A stretch of DNA of 64,000 bases from Fulvimarina manganoxydans (GCF_900176465.1 NZ_FWXR01000004.1:186001-250000), one strand, 5' to 3'. Shown: positions 38,367-48,881, numbered from the stretch's first letter. Program-made: numbers and translations. The notes: generated by a model not told the origin, from the sequence alone.

Positions 38367-39203
38367 ATGGCACTGAAGAATTTCAAGCCGACGACGCCGA
38401 GCCAGCGCCAGCTGGTCATCGTCGATCGGTCCGGTCTCTGGAAGGGCAAGCCGGTCAAGCATTTGACCGAGGGCTTGCACTCCAAGGGCGGTCGCAACAA
38501 CACCGGTCGCGTGACGGCTCGCTATCAGGGCGGCGGTCACAAGCGCACCTATCGCATGATCGACTTCAAGCGTCGCAAGCTCGACGTGGTCGGCACGGTG
38601 GAGCGCCTGGAATACGATCCGAACCGGTCGGCCTTTATCGCGCTCATCAAATATTCCGATGGTGAGCTCGCTTATATCCTCGCGCCGCAGCGCTTGGCCG
38701 TTGGTGACAACGTCGTCTCCGGTCTGTCCGGCGTCGACGTGAAGCCGGGCAATGCGATGCCGCTCTCGGCGATGCCGGTCGGCACCATCATCCACAATGT
38801 GGAGATGAAGCCGGAGAAGGGCGGTCAGATCGCACGTTCGGCCGGGTCCTACGCCCAGCTGGTCGGCCGCGACTCGACGATGGCTATCCTGCGCCTCGGT
38901 TCGGGCGAGCAGCGCCTCGTTCCGTCGAGCTGCTTTGCCACGGTCGGCGCGGTGTCGAACCCGGACCATGGCAATATCAACAATGGCAAGGCGGGCCGCT
39001 CACGCTGGCTCGGCAAGCGTCCGCATGTTCGCGGCGTCGCCATGAACCCGGTCGATCACCCCCATGGTGGTGGTGAAGGCCGTACGTCGGGTGGCCGCCA
39101 TCCGGTTTCGCCTTGGGGCAAGCCCACCAAGGGTAAGCGGACGCGTTCGAACAAGTCGACCGACAAGTTCATCATGCGCTCGCGCCATCAGCGCAAGAAG
39201 TAA
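38367..39203 (+). CDS. rplB: 50S ribosomal protein L2
   Basis: This 278-residue L2 is needed for subunit joining and peptidyl transfer. It has [16 protein letters not shown] at the start, [18 protein letters not shown] in the middle and the invariant [18 protein letters not shown] loop with the essential histidine near the C-terminus. GGAGGAAAGACGA precedes the ATG. Confidence 0.99.
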   Translation: MALKNFKPTTPSQRQLVIVDRSGLWKGKPVKHLTEGLHSKGGRNNTGRVTARYQGGGHKRTYRMIDFKRRKLDVVGTVERLEYDPNRSAFIALIKYSDGELAYILAPQRLAVGDNVVSGLSGVDVKPGNAMPLSAMPVGTIIHNVEMKPEKGGQIARSAGSYAQLVGRDSTMAILRLGSGEQRLVPSSCFATVGAVSNPDHGNINNGKAGRSRWLGKRPHVRGVAMNPVDHPHGGGEGRTSGGRHPVSPWGKPTKGKRTRSNKSTDKFIMRSRHQRKK

Positions 39204-39217
39204 GAGAGGAAACCCCC

Positions 39218-39496
39218 ATGACACGTTCCGTCTGGAAGGGTCCGTTTGTCGATGGCTTCCTGCTCAAGAAGGCCGAGAAGGCCCGCGCGAGCGGCCGCAA
39301 CGACGTCATCAAGATCTGGACCCGCCGTTCGACCATCCTGCCGCAATTCGTCGGGCTGACCTTCGGTGTCTACAACGGCAACAAGCACATCCCGGTCTCG
39401 GTGAACGAGGATATGGTCGGTCACAAGTTCGGCGAGTTTGCGCCGACGCGGACCTATTACGGCCACGGCGCCGATAAGAAGGCGAAGAGGAAGTAA
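39218..39496 (+). CDS. rpsS: 30S ribosomal protein S19
   Basis: This 92-residue S19 binds 16S rRNA with S13 in the 30S head. Its [18 protein letters not shown] start and [20 protein letters not shown] core are diagnostic. AGAGAGGAAACCCCC precedes the start; rplV begins two bases after its stop. Confidence 0.99.
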   Translation: MTRSVWKGPFVDGFLLKKAEKARASGRNDVIKIWTRRSTILPQFVGLTFGVYNGNKHIPVSVNEDMVGHKFGEFAPTRTYYGHGADKKAKRK

Positions 39497-39498
39497 CA

Positions 39499-39888
39499 AT
39501 GGGCAAGGCGAAAGCCGAGCGGCAGCTGAAGGACAACGAGGCGAAGGCCGTCGCCCGTACCATCCGCGTCAGCCCGCAGAAACTGAACCTGGTCGCGGCC
39601 TTGATTCGCGGCAAGAAGGTCGAGCACGCTCTCGCGGACCTCACCTTCTCTCGCAAGCGCATCTCTGAGACGGTCAAGAAGACCCTCCAGAGCGCGATCG
39701 CGAATGCCGAGAACAATCACGACCTCGACGTCGACGCGCTGATCGTGGCTGAGGCTTATGTCGGCAAGTCGATCACCATGAAGCGGTTCCACGCTCGTGG
39801 CCGTGGCCGCGCAAGCCGCGTCGAGAAGCCCTTCTCGCATCTGACCATCGTCGTGCGTGAAGTGGCGGAAACCGAGGAGGCCGCCTGA
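39499..39888 (+). CDS. rplV: 50S ribosomal protein L22
   Basis: This 129-residue L22 lines the nascent-peptide tunnel; the hairpin loop segment [19 protein letters not shown] is normal, with no insertions of the macrolide-resistance type. The core has [20 protein letters not shown]. The stop shares one base with the rpsC start. Confidence 0.99.
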   Translation: MGKAKAERQLKDNEAKAVARTIRVSPQKLNLVAALIRGKKVEHALADLTFSRKRISETVKKTLQSAIANAENNHDLDVDALIVAEAYVGKSITMKRFHARGRGRASRVEKPFSHLTIVVREVAETEEAA

Positions 39889-40595
39889 TGGGTCAGAAAA
39901 TCAATCCAACCGGCTTCCGGCTCGGCATCAACCGGACCTGGGATTCCCGCTGGTTCGCTGATGGCAAGGAATATGGCTCGCTGCTTCACGAGGATCTGAA
40001 GATCCGCAAGTTCCTGATGCAGGAGCTGAAGCAGGCGGCAGTCTCGAAGATCGTCATCGAGCGTCCTCACAAGAAGTGCCGCATCACGATCCACTCGGCC
40101 CGTCCGGGTATCGTCATCGGCAAGAAGGGCGCCGACATCGAGAAGCTTCGCAAGAAGCTCGGCTCGATGACGAATGCGGAGACGCACATCAACATCGTCG
40201 AGGTGCGCAAGCCTGAGACCGACGCGACGCTCGTCGCTCAGTCGATTGCCCAGCAGCTCGAGCGCCGCGTCGCGTTCCGTCGTGCCATGAAGCGTGCTGT
40301 CCAGTCTGCCATGCGTCTTGGCGCCGAAGGTATCCGCATCAATTGCGGCGGCCGTCTCGGTGGTGCGGAAATCGCCCGCACCGAGTGGTACCGCGAGGGC
40401 CGGGTGCCGCTTCACACCCTTCGCGCCGATGTCGACTATGGCACGGCCGAGGCCGTGACCGCCTATGGCATCTGCGGCGTCAAGGTGTGGATCTTCAAGG
40501 GCGAGATCCTCGAGCATGATCCGATGGCCGCTGAGCGCCGTCAGGTCGAGGGTGACAGCCATGGCGGTGGCGGACGTCGCCGCGAGCACGCTTAA
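39888..40595 (+). CDS. rpsC: 30S ribosomal protein S3
   Basis: This 235-residue S3 has [19 protein letters not shown] at the start, a KH RNA-binding domain with [17 protein letters not shown], and a C-terminal domain containing [17 protein letters not shown]. It forms part of the mRNA entry channel and helicase. The tail is rich in Gly/His/Arg. It overlaps rplV by one base. Confidence 0.99.
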   Translation: MGQKINPTGFRLGINRTWDSRWFADGKEYGSLLHEDLKIRKFLMQELKQAAVSKIVIERPHKKCRITIHSARPGIVIGKKGADIEKLRKKLGSMTNAETHINIVEVRKPETDATLVAQSIAQQLERRVAFRRAMKRAVQSAMRLGAEGIRINCGGRLGGAEIARTEWYREGRVPLHTLRADVDYGTAEAVTAYGICGVKVWIFKGEILEHDPMAAERRQVEGDSHGGGGRRREHA

Positions 40596-40627
40596 GCGCC
40601 GCTCGAAGTCATTCGGAGTAAGAGAAG

Positions 40628-41041
40628 ATGCTGCAGCCAAAGCGCACGAAGTACCGTAAGGCGTTCAAGGGACGCATTCACGGTAACGCCAAGGGCGGAA
40701 CGGCGCTGAACTTCGGCGCCTACGGCCTGAAGGCGGTCGACCCGGAGCGGGTCACCGCCCGTCAGATCGAGGCGGCCCGCCGCGCGATCACTCGCTACAT
40801 GAAGCGTCAAGGACGCGTATGGATCCGGATCTTCCCGGACCTGCCGGTCACCTCGAAGCCGACCGAAGTCCGCATGGGTAAGGGCAAGGGCTCCGTCGAT
40901 TACTGGGCAGCGCGCGTCCATCCGGGCCGCGTCATGTTCGAGATCGACGGCGTCGACGAGACGGTCGCCCGCGAGGCGCTGCGTCTCGGCGCCGCCAAGC
41001 TGCCCGTCCGTACGCGCTTCATTCAGCGCATCGCCGAGTAA
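40628..41041 (+). CDS. rplP: 50S ribosomal protein L16
   Basis: This 137-residue L16 starts [19 protein letters not shown] and has [20 protein letters not shown] and [18 protein letters not shown], normal for the tRNA-contacting site at the central protuberance. AGTAAGAGAAG precedes the ATG. rpmC follows after 12 bp. Confidence 0.99.
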   Translation: MLQPKRTKYRKAFKGRIHGNAKGGTALNFGAYGLKAVDPERVTARQIEAARRAITRYMKRQGRVWIRIFPDLPVTSKPTEVRMGKGKGSVDYWAARVHPGRVMFEIDGVDETVAREALRLGAAKLPVRTRFIQRIAE

Positions 41042-41053
41042 GGAGAGTTTGAC

Positions 41054-41254
41054 GTGAAAGCTTCCGACGTCAGAACCATGACCCAGGACGAACTCACCGA
41101 CGAGCTCGCCAAGCTGAAGAAGGAGCAGTTCAACCTGCGCTTCCAGCGTGCCACGGGTCAGCTTGAGAACACAGCCCGCGTTCGTCAGGTCCGCCGCGAT
41201 ATCGCCCGGATCAAGACCATTTCCGCTCAAAAGGCGGCCGAGGCCAAGGCCTGA
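41054..41254 (+). CDS. rpmC: 50S ribosomal protein L29
   Basis: This 66-residue helical L29 starts at a GTG in the track-independent reading GTGAAAGCTTCC, preceded by AAGGAGAG. It contains [20 protein letters not shown] and [11 protein letters not shown], typical of the family at the exit-tunnel rim beside L23. Confidence 0.98.
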   Translation: MKASDVRTMTQDELTDELAKLKKEQFNLRFQRATGQLENTARVRQVRRDIARIKTISAQKAAEAKA

Positions 41255-41262
41255 GGATTGAC

Positions 41263-41511
41263 ATGCCGAAACGTATTCTGCAGGGAACAGTCGTCTCCGA
41301 CAAGAACGACAAGACCGTGGTCGTGCTCGTAGAGCGTCGCTTCACGCACCCGCTGTTCAAGAAGACCGTGCGCCGGTCCAAAAAGTACAAGGCGCACGAC
41401 GAAAACAATCAGTTCAAGGTCGGCGATCGGGTTGCGATTCAGGAATCGGCTCCGATCTCCAAGGACAAGAACTGGGTCGTCGTCGCAAACGACGCGGCCG
41501 CAGCCAGTTGA
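41263..41511 (+). CDS. rpsQ: 30S ribosomal protein S17
   Basis: This 82-residue OB-fold protein has [19 protein letters not shown] and [19 protein letters not shown], diagnostic for S17, a primary 16S rRNA binder. It starts 8 bp after rpmC and ends 62 bp before rplN. Confidence 0.99.
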   Translation: MPKRILQGTVVSDKNDKTVVVLVERRFTHPLFKKTVRRSKKYKAHDENNQFKVGDRVAIQESAPISKDKNWVVVANDAAAAS

Positions 41512-41573
41512 ATTTTTCCGGGAGTGGCGCCCGCCATGGGCGTTCCCGGCAGTAGCTTTGAAGGCGACCTGAC

Positions 41574-41942
41574 ATGATTCAGATGCAAACAAACCTGGAC
41601 GTGGCCGACAATTCCGGCGCCCGTCGCGTGATGTGCATCAAGGTTCTTGGCGGTTCGAAGCGCAAATATGCCTCCGTCGGCGACATCATCGTCGTGTCGG
41701 TCAAGGAGGCTATCCCGCGCGGACGCGTCAAGAAAGGCGACGTGATGAAAGCCGTCGTCGTTCGTACGGCCAAGGACATCCGCCGCAATGACGGCTCGGT
41801 GATCCGGTTCGATTCGAACGCCGCCGTCCTCATCGACAACAAGAAAGAGCCGATCGGTACCCGCATCTTCGGACCGGTTCCCCGCGAGTTGCGCGGTAAG
41901 AACCACATGAAGATCGTATCGCTCGCGCCCGAAGTTCTTTAA
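41574..41942 (+). CDS. rplN: 50S ribosomal protein L14
   Basis: This 122-residue L14 has the invariant [18 protein letters not shown] start and [17 protein letters not shown]. It forms an intersubunit bridge and is the docking site of the silencing factor RsfS. It opens the spc portion of the cluster; only 62 bp separate it from rpsQ, so S10 and spc are probably one transcription unit here. Confidence 0.99.
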   Translation: MIQMQTNLDVADNSGARRVMCIKVLGGSKRKYASVGDIIVVSVKEAIPRGRVKKGDVMKAVVVRTAKDIRRNDGSVIRFDSNAAVLIDNKKEPIGTRIFGPVPRELRGKNHMKIVSLAPEVL

Positions 41943-41956
41943 GAGGAGAGCGGACG

Positions 41957-42271
41957 ATGCAGAAGATCCGCAAGGGCGACACCGTCGTCGTGCTCGCCGG
42001 CAAGGACAAGGGCCGGTCGGGCGAAGTCATCCAGATGATGCCGAAGGACAACAAAGCCCTCGTGCGTGGCGTAAACATGGTGAAGCGTCACCAGCGCCAG
42101 ACCGCGTCGGCCGAAGCCGGCATCATCAACAAGGAAGCGCCGATCCATCTGTCGAATCTCGCGGTCGCTGACCCGAAGGACGGCAAGGCGACCCGTATCG
42201 GCATCAAGGTTCTCGAAGACGGCACCAAGGTCCGTGTCGCCAAGCGTTCGGGAGAAGAGATCAATGGCTGA
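41957..42271 (+). CDS. rplX: 50S ribosomal protein L24
   Basis: This 104-residue KOW-domain protein begins [19 protein letters not shown] and includes [14 protein letters not shown]. It initiates 50S assembly. AAGAGGAGAGC precedes the ATG. Its last eight bases overlap the start of rplE. Confidence 0.99.
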   Translation: MQKIRKGDTVVVLAGKDKGRSGEVIQMMPKDNKALVRGVNMVKRHQRQTASAEAGIINKEAPIHLSNLAVADPKDGKATRIGIKVLEDGTKVRVAKRSGEEING

Positions 42272-42827
42272 GGCCGCCACCGCCTACGAGCCGCGCCTCA
42301 AGCGCGTCTATCGCGAGGAGATCATCAAGTCCCTGCAGGACCAGTTCTCCTATACGAACCCCATGCAGGTCCCCCGTCTCGACAAGGTCGTCGTGAATAT
42401 GGGCGTCGGCGAAGCGACGGGTGACTCCAAGAAGCCCAGCGTCGCTGCCGAGGAACTCGGTCGCATCACCGGTCAGCGGCCGGTCGTGACTCGGGCCACC
42501 AAGTCGATCGCCGGCTTCAAGGTCCGCGAAGGCATGCCGATCGGTGCGAAGGTCACTCTTCGCCGCGAGCGCATGTATGAGTTCGTCGACCGGCTGGTCC
42601 AGATCGCTCTGCCGCGCGTGCGCGACTTCCGCGGTCTGAACCCCAAGAGCTTCGATGGCCGCGGCAATTTCGCCATGGGCATCAAGGAGCACATCGTTTT
42701 CCCCGAGATCAACTACGACAAGGTCGATCAGATGTGGGGAATGGACATCATCGTCTGTACGACGGCGCAGACCGACGAGGAAGCCCGCGCACTTCTGAAG
42801 GCGCTCAACTTCCCCTTCCGTCAGTAA
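42264..42827 (+). CDS. rplE: 50S ribosomal protein L5
   Basis: This 187-residue L5 binds 5S rRNA at the central protuberance. The ATG at 42264 lies inside the rplX end with GGAGAAGAG upstream; an upstream in-frame start is not supported. Landmarks are [38 protein letters not shown] and [17 protein letters not shown]. Confidence 0.99.
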   Translation: MAEAATAYEPRLKRVYREEIIKSLQDQFSYTNPMQVPRLDKVVVNMGVGEATGDSKKPSVAAEELGRITGQRPVVTRATKSIAGFKVREGMPIGAKVTLRRERMYEFVDRLVQIALPRVRDFRGLNPKSFDGRGNFAMGIKEHIVFPEINYDKVDQMWGMDIIVCTTAQTDEEARALLKALNFPFRQ

Positions 42828-42850
42828 CGGCAGGCGAGAAAGGATAAGAC

Positions 42851-43156
42851 ATGGCCAAGAAGGGCAAGATCGAGCAGAACAAGCATCGGCGCGAATTGGT
42901 GGATAAATACGCCGCCAAGCGTGCCGCGCTGAAGGCGATTACCAAGAACGCCGATGCTCCGATGGAAGAGCGCTTCCGCGCTCAGCTGGCGCTCGCCGAC
43001 CTGCCGCGCAACGGCTCGAAGGTGCGTCTGCGTAATCGCTGCGAAGTAACGGGCCGTCCGCGCGCCTATTACCGCAAGCTCAAGATGAGCCGTATCGCGC
43101 TCCGGGAACTTGGCAATAACGGCCAGATCCCCGGTCTCGTGAAGTCGAGCTGGTAA
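42851..43156 (+). CDS. rpsN: 30S ribosomal protein S14
   Basis: This 101-residue S14 is the long, zinc-free form: the C-terminal [20 protein letters not shown] has the usual block but no paired CxxC motifs. It sits in the 30S head near S3 and S10. rpsH follows after 12 bp. Confidence 0.99.
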   Translation: MAKKGKIEQNKHRRELVDKYAAKRAALKAITKNADAPMEERFRAQLALADLPRNGSKVRLRNRCEVTGRPRAYYRKLKMSRIALRELGNNGQIPGLVKSSW

Positions 43157-43168
43157 GGAGAAGACGAA

Positions 43169-43567
43169 ATGCAGTTGTCTGATCCACTCGGCGATATGCT
43201 GACCCGTATCCGCAACGCCCTGATGCGCAACAAGTCGAGCGTGTCCACGCCGGCTTCCAAGCTGCGCGCGCGCGTTCTGGACGTCCTCAAGGAAGAGGGC
43301 TACATCCGCGGCTACACGCAGACCGACTTCGGAAACGGCAAAGCCGAGTTCGAAATCGAGCTGAAGTATTACGAGGGTACCCCGGTCATTCGCGAGATCG
43401 CTCGCGTGTCGAAGCCGGGTCGTCGGGTCTACGTTTCGGCGAAGACCATTCCCCAGGTCGCGAACGGCCTCGGCATCACCGTGCTTTCCACCCCCAAGGG
43501 TGTGATGGCCGATCATGCCGCCCGTGAGCAGAACGTCGGCGGTGAGGTTCTCTGCAAGGTCTTCTAA
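43169..43567 (+). CDS. rpsH: 30S ribosomal protein S8
   Basis: This 132-residue S8 has [19 protein letters not shown] at the start and the C-terminal [20 protein letters not shown]. It binds helix 21 of 16S rRNA and in enterobacteria represses the spc operon; no matching mRNA site was searched in depth. AAGGAGAAGACGAA precedes the start. Confidence 0.99.
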   Translation: MQLSDPLGDMLTRIRNALMRNKSSVSTPASKLRARVLDVLKEEGYIRGYTQTDFGNGKAEFEIELKYYEGTPVIREIARVSKPGRRVYVSAKTIPQVANGLGITVLSTPKGVMADHAAREQNVGGEVLCKVF

Positions 43568-43613
43568 GACCTTTGCATGAAACGTCACAGAGCAAACGGA
43601 CTAAGGTTTCCAA

Positions 43614-44147
43614 ATGTCTCGTATTGGTAAGAAGCCGGTCGCCGTGCCCGAAGGCGTGACTGCCACGGTCGAAGGGCAGACGGTCAAGGCCAAGGGACCG
43701 AAGGGCGAGCTCGCCTTCGTCGTCAATGACGAGGTCCTAGTGAAGATGGAAGACGGGTCGATCAAGGTCGACCCGCGCGATCAGTCGAAAGAGGCGCGCT
43801 CCAAATGGGGCATGTCGCGGACGATGATCTTGAACATTCTCGACGGTGTGAAGACCGGGTTCGAGAAGAAGCTCGAGATCAACGGTGTTGGCTATCGCGC
43901 AGCTATGCAGGGCAAGAACCTGCAGCTGTCGCTAGGCTTCTCCCATGAAGTCGTCTATCAGACGCCCGAAGGTATCCAGATCCAGGTGCCCAAGCCGACG
44001 GAGATCGTCGTCTCGGGTATCGACAAGCAGCGTGTCGGTCAGGTCGCGGCGGAAATCCGCGAGTATCGTCCGCCGGAGCCCTATAAGGGCAAGGGCGTGA
44101 AATACGCGGCCGAGAAGATCGTTCGCAAGGAAGGCAAGAAGAAGTAA
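43614..44147 (+). CDS. rplF: 50S ribosomal protein L6
   Basis: This 177-residue L6 has two similar domains, [20 protein letters not shown] at the start and the C-terminal [16 protein letters not shown] block that contacts the sarcin-ricin loop. rplR starts four bases past its stop. Confidence 0.99.
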   Translation: MSRIGKKPVAVPEGVTATVEGQTVKAKGPKGELAFVVNDEVLVKMEDGSIKVDPRDQSKEARSKWGMSRTMILNILDGVKTGFEKKLEINGVGYRAAMQGKNLQLSLGFSHEVVYQTPEGIQIQVPKPTEIVVSGIDKQRVGQVAAEIREYRPPEPYKGKGVKYAAEKIVRKEGKKK

Positions 44148-44151
44148 GGCC

Positions 44152-44514
44152 ATGGCTAGCACGAAGGATTCTCTGCGCCGCCGGGCTTCGCGCATTCGTC
44201 GGTCGATCAAGAAGGTCGCCAACGGACGTCCGCGCCTGTCCGTGCATCGCTCGTCGAAGAACATCTACGCCCAGATCATCGACGACGCGGCAGGCCGTAC
44301 CTTGGCCGCCGCCTCGACTCTCGATCCGTCGCTGCGGACCGAGCTGAAGACCGGCGCCGATGTCGCCGCAGCCTCCGCCGTTGGCAAGCTCGTGGCCGAG
44401 CGTGCCAAGGAAGCGGGTGTGGTCGATGTTGTCTTCGATCGTGGCGCTTTCATCTATCACGGCCGCGTCAAGGCGCTGGCTGATGCCGCCCGCGAGGGTG
44501 GCCTGAACTTCTAA
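44152..44514 (+). CDS. rplR: 50S ribosomal protein L18
   Basis: This 120-residue L18 binds 5S rRNA. The basic N-terminus ([19 protein letters not shown], then RPRLSVHRS) and the C-terminal [20 protein letters not shown] are diagnostic. rpsE begins 122 bp downstream, a longer gap than its neighbours show. Confidence 0.99.
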   Translation: MASTKDSLRRRASRIRRSIKKVANGRPRLSVHRSSKNIYAQIIDDAAGRTLAAASTLDPSLRTELKTGADVAAASAVGKLVAERAKEAGVVDVVFDRGAFIYHGRVKALADAAREGGLNF

Positions 44515-44636
44515 GCTCGTCAGGGCTTCGAAGTCACCGGCGCTGGCCTCCAGCGCCGGTTTAGCCGTTCCGGGCAGGGCCATTGCGCCGGGCCGGAACT
44601 CACTGGACGCCTCCGGAAAAGAACAAGGACTAGGAT

Positions 44637-45212
44637 ATGGCGCCTCGTAATGACCGTAATGATCGCAGGGACGATCACGACGACGGTTTCGTCGATAAGC
44701 TCGTTCACATCAATCGCGTCGCCAAAGTGGTCAAGGGTGGCCGTCGCTTCGGCTTCGCCGCTCTCGTCGTCGTCGGCGATCTGAAGGGTCGCGTCGGCTT
44801 CGGCCACGGCAAGGCCCGTGAGGTGCCAGAGGCGATCCGCAAGGCTACAGAAGCCGCTAAGCGCGACCTCATCTTCGTCCCGCTGCGCGATGCTCGCACG
44901 CTGCATCACGACGTCTCCGGCCGTCACGGCGCCGGCAAGGTTCTTCTGCGCGCGGCGGAAGCCGGTACTGGTATCATCGCCGGTGGCCCGATGCGCGCGG
45001 TCTTCGAGGCCGTTGGCATGCATGACGTCGTCGCGAAGTCTCTCGGCTCGTCGAACCCGTACAACATGGTTCGCGCCACCTTCGACGCGCTGAAGCAGGC
45101 GACGCATCCGAAGGACGTTGCAGCCAAGCGCGGCATTAAGTACTCGACGCTTCAGGCTCGACGCCACGACGGCGCGAGCGCCCAGCCGTCCGAGGAAGCC
45201 GTCGAGGCCTGA
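44637..45212 (+). CDS. rpsE: 30S ribosomal protein S5
   Basis: This 191-residue S5 has an N-terminal double-stranded-RNA-binding-like domain ([20 protein letters not shown]) and a C-terminal domain with [10 protein letters not shown]-type sequence ([19 protein letters not shown]). It helps form the mRNA entry tunnel; the loop near residues 20-35 where spectinomycin mutations occur reads normally. GACTAGGAT precedes the start. Confidence 0.99.
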   Translation: MAPRNDRNDRRDDHDDGFVDKLVHINRVAKVVKGGRRFGFAALVVVGDLKGRVGFGHGKAREVPEAIRKATEAAKRDLIFVPLRDARTLHHDVSGRHGAGKVLLRAAEAGTGIIAGGPMRAVFEAVGMHDVVAKSLGSSNPYNMVRATFDALKQATHPKDVAAKRGIKYSTLQARRHDGASAQPSEEAVEA

Positions 45213-45254
45213 TGGCCTCGATCGCTCCCGTCAGGTTGAAGGAAGGACACTTCG

Positions 45255-45446
45255 ATGGCCGATAAGAACACCGTTACCGTCGAGCAGATCGGCAGCCCTC
45301 TGCGCCGCGCCGCCGACCAGCGCCAGACCCTTGTCGGTCTTGGGCTCAATAAGATGAACCGCCGCCGGACGCTGGAAGATACGCCCGCGATTCGTGGCAT
45401 GATCGCCAAGGTTTCTCACCTCGTTCGCGTGGTAGAGAATGCCTGA
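45255..45446 (+). CDS. rpmD: 50S ribosomal protein L30
   Basis: This 63-residue L30 has [14 protein letters not shown] and the typical [20 protein letters not shown] block. GAAGGACACTTCG precedes the ATG. It contacts 5S-proximal 23S rRNA. Confidence 0.98.
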   Translation: MADKNTVTVEQIGSPLRRAADQRQTLVGLGLNKMNRRRTLEDTPAIRGMIAKVSHLVRVVENA

Positions 45447-45548
45447 TCGCGCGTCGGCGGATCATCTGCCGGCGACCGTCATCATTCGTTTGGGCTTCGG
45501 GCGATCGCATTAAAGTGCTGAGCGCCGGAGCCTTGTGGAGATTTGGAC

Positions 45549-46004
45549 ATGAAACTCAACGAGCTTTCTGACAAGGAAGGCGCCACCCATTCGCGCAAGC
45601 GGCTTGGTCGTGGCATCGGCTCGGGCTCCGGCAAGACCGGTGGCCGGGGCGTGAAGGGCCAGAAGTCGCGTTCGGGCGTTGCGATCAACGCGTTCGAAGG
45701 CGGTCAGATGCCTCTGTTCCGTCGCCTGCCAAAGCGCGGCTTCGTCAACATCTTCGCCAAGACCTTCAATGTGATCTCGCTTGGCCGCATCCAGCAGGCA
45801 ATCGACGCCGGTCGTCTGGACGCCTCGAATGAGATCAACATCGGCACGCTGGTGGCCTCAGGCCTTCTGCGCCGCCCGAAGGACGGCGTTCGCGTTCTCG
45901 GCGATGGCGAGCTGACCTCTGCGGTCAAGCTGAATGTCGCGGGTGCTTCGAAGTCGGCCGTCGAGAAGATCGAAAAGGCCGGCGGTTCGATCACCACCGC
46001 CTGA
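45549..46004 (+). CDS. rplO: 50S ribosomal protein L15
   Basis: This 151-residue L15 starts at the ATG at 45549 ([20 protein letters not shown]), with GTGGAG upstream; a TTG two codons earlier is less likely. The glycine-rich extension [17 protein letters not shown] threads into 23S rRNA. A strong terminator follows, which separates it from secY. Confidence 0.98.
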   Translation: MKLNELSDKEGATHSRKRLGRGIGSGSGKTGGRGVKGQKSRSGVAINAFEGGQMPLFRRLPKRGFVNIFAKTFNVISLGRIQQAIDAGRLDASNEINIGTLVASGLLRRPKDGVRVLGDGELTSAVKLNVAGASKSAVEKIEKAGGSITTA

Positions 46005-46055
46005 GGTTGAATGCGGGCGTTGCGCCGATCTGGCGTCGGCGCCGGTTTCTCATCG

Positions 46056-46095
46056 AACCCCGTCCCGCTCCGACCTGGCGCGGGGCGGGGTTTTT
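46056..46095 (+). terminator. terminator between rplO and secY
   Basis: AACCCCG-TCCCGC pairs with GCGGGG-CGGGGTT around a short loop and is followed by T5, about 50 bp past the rplO stop. It should end most S10-spc transcription before secY. Confidence 0.85.
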
Positions 46096-46336
46096 GTTTG
46101 GAGGAAGGGGCGCGAGTCAGCGCTTCCCCTGCTAATGGCTCTCGCGATCCGGCGTCATGCGCCTTATTCGCCGAGGCCGCCTCGCTCCGACGCATGAGAC
46201 GTCTCGCTTTGCTTGCTTCGCGGGCGCGAGCCGCTTATGTGTCGGGCACTCGGAAAGGGCCATCCCCGTCCGGGGTGTTCGGCGCGCGATCTCGCGCCAC
46301 CACGGGCATGCGGGACAATCCGGAGATTTCCACGAT
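46096..46336. other. rplO-secY spacer after the terminator
   Basis: These 241 bases hold the candidate secY promoter and a leader of about 90 nt. The frame open across it in phase with secY is not protein-like (Arg/Cys/His-rich) and was not accepted as an N-terminal extension. Confidence 0.6.
46213..46241 (+). promoter_or_regulatory. candidate promoter of secY-adk
   Basis: TTGCTT (46213-46218), a 17-bp spacer and TATGTG (46236-46241) lie 95 bp before secY and directly after the rplO terminator. It repeats the -35 of the tuf copy 1 promoter exactly. Confidence 0.5.
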
Positions 46337-47680
46337 ATGGCATCCGCCGCGGAACAACTTGCCGCCAATCTCAACTTTGCCGCCTTTGGTAAAGCCGAGG
46401 ATCTGAAGAAGCGCATCTGGTTCACCCTGGGCGCTCTCCTCGTCTATCGCCTGGGCACCTACATTCCGATGCCGGGCATCAATCCCGACGCGCTGGCGCA
46501 GGCTTTCCAGCAGCAGTCGACCGGCATTCTCGGGCTCTTCAACATGTTTTCCGGCGGTGCCGTCGGACGCATGGCGATCTTCGCCCTCGGAATCATGCCC
46601 TACATCTCGGCCTCGATCATCATTCAGCTGATGACGTCGGTGATTCCCTCGCTGGAGACACTGAAGAAGGAAGGCGAGCAGGGCCGGAAGGTCATTAACC
46701 AATATACGCGCTACGGAACGGTGCTCCTGGCGATGGTTCAGGCCTATGGCATTGCTGTCGGTCTGGAGACCCAAAGCGGCATCGTCGTTGATCCAGGCTG
46801 GTTCTTCCGCATATCGGCCGTGATCACGCTGGTCGGCGGCACGATGTTCCTGATGTGGCTCGGTGAGCAGATCACCTCGCGCGGCATCGGCAACGGAATC
46901 TCGCTGATCATCTTCGCCGGTATCGTCGCCAACCTGCCGGCGGCACTCGCCAATCTTCTGGAACTCGGCCGCACCGGCGCGCTGTCGACCGGGATCATCC
47001 TGTTGGTCATCGTCCTCGCCGTTGTGACGATCGCGCTGATCGTCTTCTTCGAGCGTGCGCAGCGCCGGCTTCTGATTCAGTATCCGAAGCGCCAGGTCGG
47101 TAACCGGATGTTCCAGGGCGACACCTCGCATCTGCCGCTGAAGCTGAACACGGCTGGCGTGATTCCGCCGATCTTCGCGTCCTCGCTTCTGCTTCTGCCG
47201 ATCACCATCGCGAATTTCTCGAACACCGAGAATCTTCCCGAATGGGCGACGGCGGTGATTGCGGCGCTCGGCCATGGTCAGCCGCTCTATATGCTGTTCT
47301 ATGCGAGCTTGATCGGCTTCTTTGCGTTCTTTTACACGGCTGTCGTTTTCAATCCGAAGGACACGGCCGACAATCTGAAGAAGCATGGCGGCTTCATTCC
47401 GGGAATTCGTCCGGGCGAGCGCACGGCCGAATATATCGACTATGTTCTGACCCGCATCACGGTGGTCGGCGCAATCTATCTGATCCTGGTCTGTCTATTG
47501 CCCGAATTTCTCATTTCGGCGGCAGGCGTGCCGTTCTATCTGGGCGGTACGTCGCTGTTGATCGTGGTGAGTGTGACGATGGATACGGTCGCTCAGGTTC
47601 AAGGGCACCTCCTGGCGCACCAATATGAAGGCCTCATCAAGAAAGCGAAGCTCAGAGGGGGTAAACGGGGAGCCAGATGA
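46337..47680 (+). CDS. secY: preprotein translocase subunit SecY
   Basis: This 447-residue, ten-span membrane protein forms the protein-conducting channel with SecE and SecG. The start ATG at 46337 gives [20 protein letters not shown]. Conserved landmarks are [29 protein letters not shown], the cytoplasmic loop [15 protein letters not shown] and [17 protein letters not shown]. The stop overlaps adk by four bases (ATGA). Unlike in enterobacteria, it seems to have its own promoter. Confidence 0.99.
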   Translation: MASAAEQLAANLNFAAFGKAEDLKKRIWFTLGALLVYRLGTYIPMPGINPDALAQAFQQQSTGILGLFNMFSGGAVGRMAIFALGIMPYISASIIIQLMTSVIPSLETLKKEGEQGRKVINQYTRYGTVLLAMVQAYGIAVGLETQSGIVVDPGWFFRISAVITLVGGTMFLMWLGEQITSRGIGNGISLIIFAGIVANLPAALANLLELGRTGALSTGIILLVIVLAVVTIALIVFFERAQRRLLIQYPKRQVGNRMFQGDTSHLPLKLNTAGVIPPIFASSLLLLPITIANFSNTENLPEWATAVIAALGHGQPLYMLFYASLIGFFAFFYTAVVFNPKDTADNLKKHGGFIPGIRPGERTAEYIDYVLTRITVVGAIYLILVCLLPEFLISAAGVPFYLGGTSLLIVVSVTMDTVAQVQGHLLAHQYEGLIKKAKLRGGKRGAR

Positions 47681-48324
47681 GACTGATTTTGTTGGGACCG
47701 CCAGGCGCGGGTAAGGGGACTCAGGCTCAGCGCCTCATCGAGAAACACGGCATTCCGCAGCTTTCCACCGGTGACATGCTGCGGGCGGCCGTCGCCGAAG
47801 GGACGGAAGTCGGCAAACGCGCGAAGGCGGTCATGGACGCGGGCGATCTCGTTTCGGACGAGATCGTGAACCAAATCGTCTCGGAGCGGATCGACCAGGC
47901 CGATTGCGAGAATGGGTTCATCCTCGATGGCTATCCTCGGACATTGAACCAGGCCGATTCGGTCGAGGCGATGCTCGCGGCCAAGGGACTGAAGCTCGAC
48001 CGTGTAATCGAGATGCGCGTCGATGACGACGTGCTGGTTCGCCGTGTTGCGGGACGTTTTTCCTGCGCCAATTGCGGAACGGTCTATCACGACGAGGATA
48101 AGCGCCCGAAAGCCGAAGGTGTCTGCGATACCTGTGGGTCGACGGAGTTCAAGCGCCGCCCGGACGACAACGCCGATACGATGCGCACGCGCCTGCGCAA
48201 CTATTACAAGGATACGTCGCCGCTCGTCGGCTATTATCACTGCAAGGGCACGCTGCGGACGGTCGACGGCATGAAGCCGATCGACGAAGTCACGCAAAGC
48301 ATCGAGGCCGTCATCAAAGGCTGA
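47677..48324 (+). CDS. adk: adenylate kinase, Cys4 zinc-lid type
   Basis: This 215-residue enzyme interconverts ATP + AMP and 2 ADP in the cytoplasm. It has the P-loop [10 protein letters not shown] (7-16), [15 protein letters not shown] and the lid. The lid carries C130-x2-C133 and C150-x2-C153, the four-cysteine zinc site found in Gram-positive enzymes and some alphaproteobacteria; most enteric enzymes lack it. It is coupled to secY and ends at a terminator, so rpsM-rpsK-rpoA-rplQ do not follow. Confidence 0.98.
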   Translation: MRLILLGPPGAGKGTQAQRLIEKHGIPQLSTGDMLRAAVAEGTEVGKRAKAVMDAGDLVSDEIVNQIVSERIDQADCENGFILDGYPRTLNQADSVEAMLAAKGLKLDRVIEMRVDDDVLVRRVAGRFSCANCGTVYHDEDKRPKAEGVCDTCGSTEFKRRPDDNADTMRTRLRNYYKDTSPLVGYYHCKGTLRTVDGMKPIDEVTQSIEAVIKG

Positions 48325-48363
48325 CGCTAAGCGCCAAAGTCAGACTTCTGGCATCGTCAATGA

Positions 48364-48396
48364 AGCCGTCGCATCTCCCGGGTGCGGCGGCTTTTT
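48364..48396 (+). terminator. terminator after adk
   Basis: AGCCGTCGCA and TGCGGCGGCT arms, nearly perfect with one wobble, are followed by T5, 40 bp after the adk stop. It ends the secY-adk unit and faces the dgkA 3' end. Confidence 0.85.
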
Positions 48397-48416
48397 GTTT
48401 GGAATGCCAACGGGAA

Positions 48417-48881
48417 TCAGAAAGCGAGGAACGCGGCGACGAGGAAATAGAGACCGTTGGCGCACAGGATGAAAAAGACGGCAGCGGAACCGAGATCCTT
48501 GGTCTCCTTGGCGAAAATCGAGATTTCCGGCGACAGGCGGTCGACGACATGCTCGATCGCCGTGTTGAGCGCCTCTGTCGCGAACAGGACGAAGAGAAGA
48601 ATCAGCTGGCCGAGAATTGCCAAAGGTGCCGTGCCGAACAGAACGTGAAGCGCCAGCGCGAGGCCACCGCCGACGAGTTCATGTCGAAACGCCGTCTGTC
48701 GCCACAAAACAGCGAGACCGCCGGCCGAATAGCCCGTCGCGGCGAAGAGATGGTCGAAGCCGTGCTTCTTCGGCAATGGCTCAGCCCCCAGTTCCCCGGC
48801 CGTTGGCGCCCGCACTTCGTCCCGTCCTGGTTCCACGGCCTTGCTACTCCCTGCCGAAAGCCGAATCTCGGCCTTTCGCAA
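48417..48881 (-). CDS. dgkA: diacylglycerol kinase, DgkA type
   Basis: This 154-residue protein has three predicted membrane spans and the prokaryotic DgkA signature: ATEALNTAIEHVVDRLSPE followed by AKETKDLGSAAVF. It phosphorylates membrane diacylglycerol with ATP, recycling it to phosphatidate. The N-terminus is about 35 residues longer than enteric DgkA; a downstream start near PKKHGFDHLF would give the usual length, but no ATG lies there. It is convergent with adk and divergent from the cobalamin block. Confidence 0.92.
   Translation of the reverse strand: MRKAEIRLSAGSSKAVEPGRDEVRAPTAGELGAEPLPKKHGFDHLFAATGYSAGGLAVLWRQTAFRHELVGGGLALALHVLFGTAPLAILGQLILLFVLFATEALNTAIEHVVDRLSPEISIFAKETKDLGSAAVFFILCANGLYFLVAAFLAF

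Noticed and set aside
46157-46336. 60-residue N-terminal extension of SecY
   Set aside because: It would cross the candidate promoter, is Arg/His/Cys-rich, and SecY starts normally at [12 protein letters not shown].
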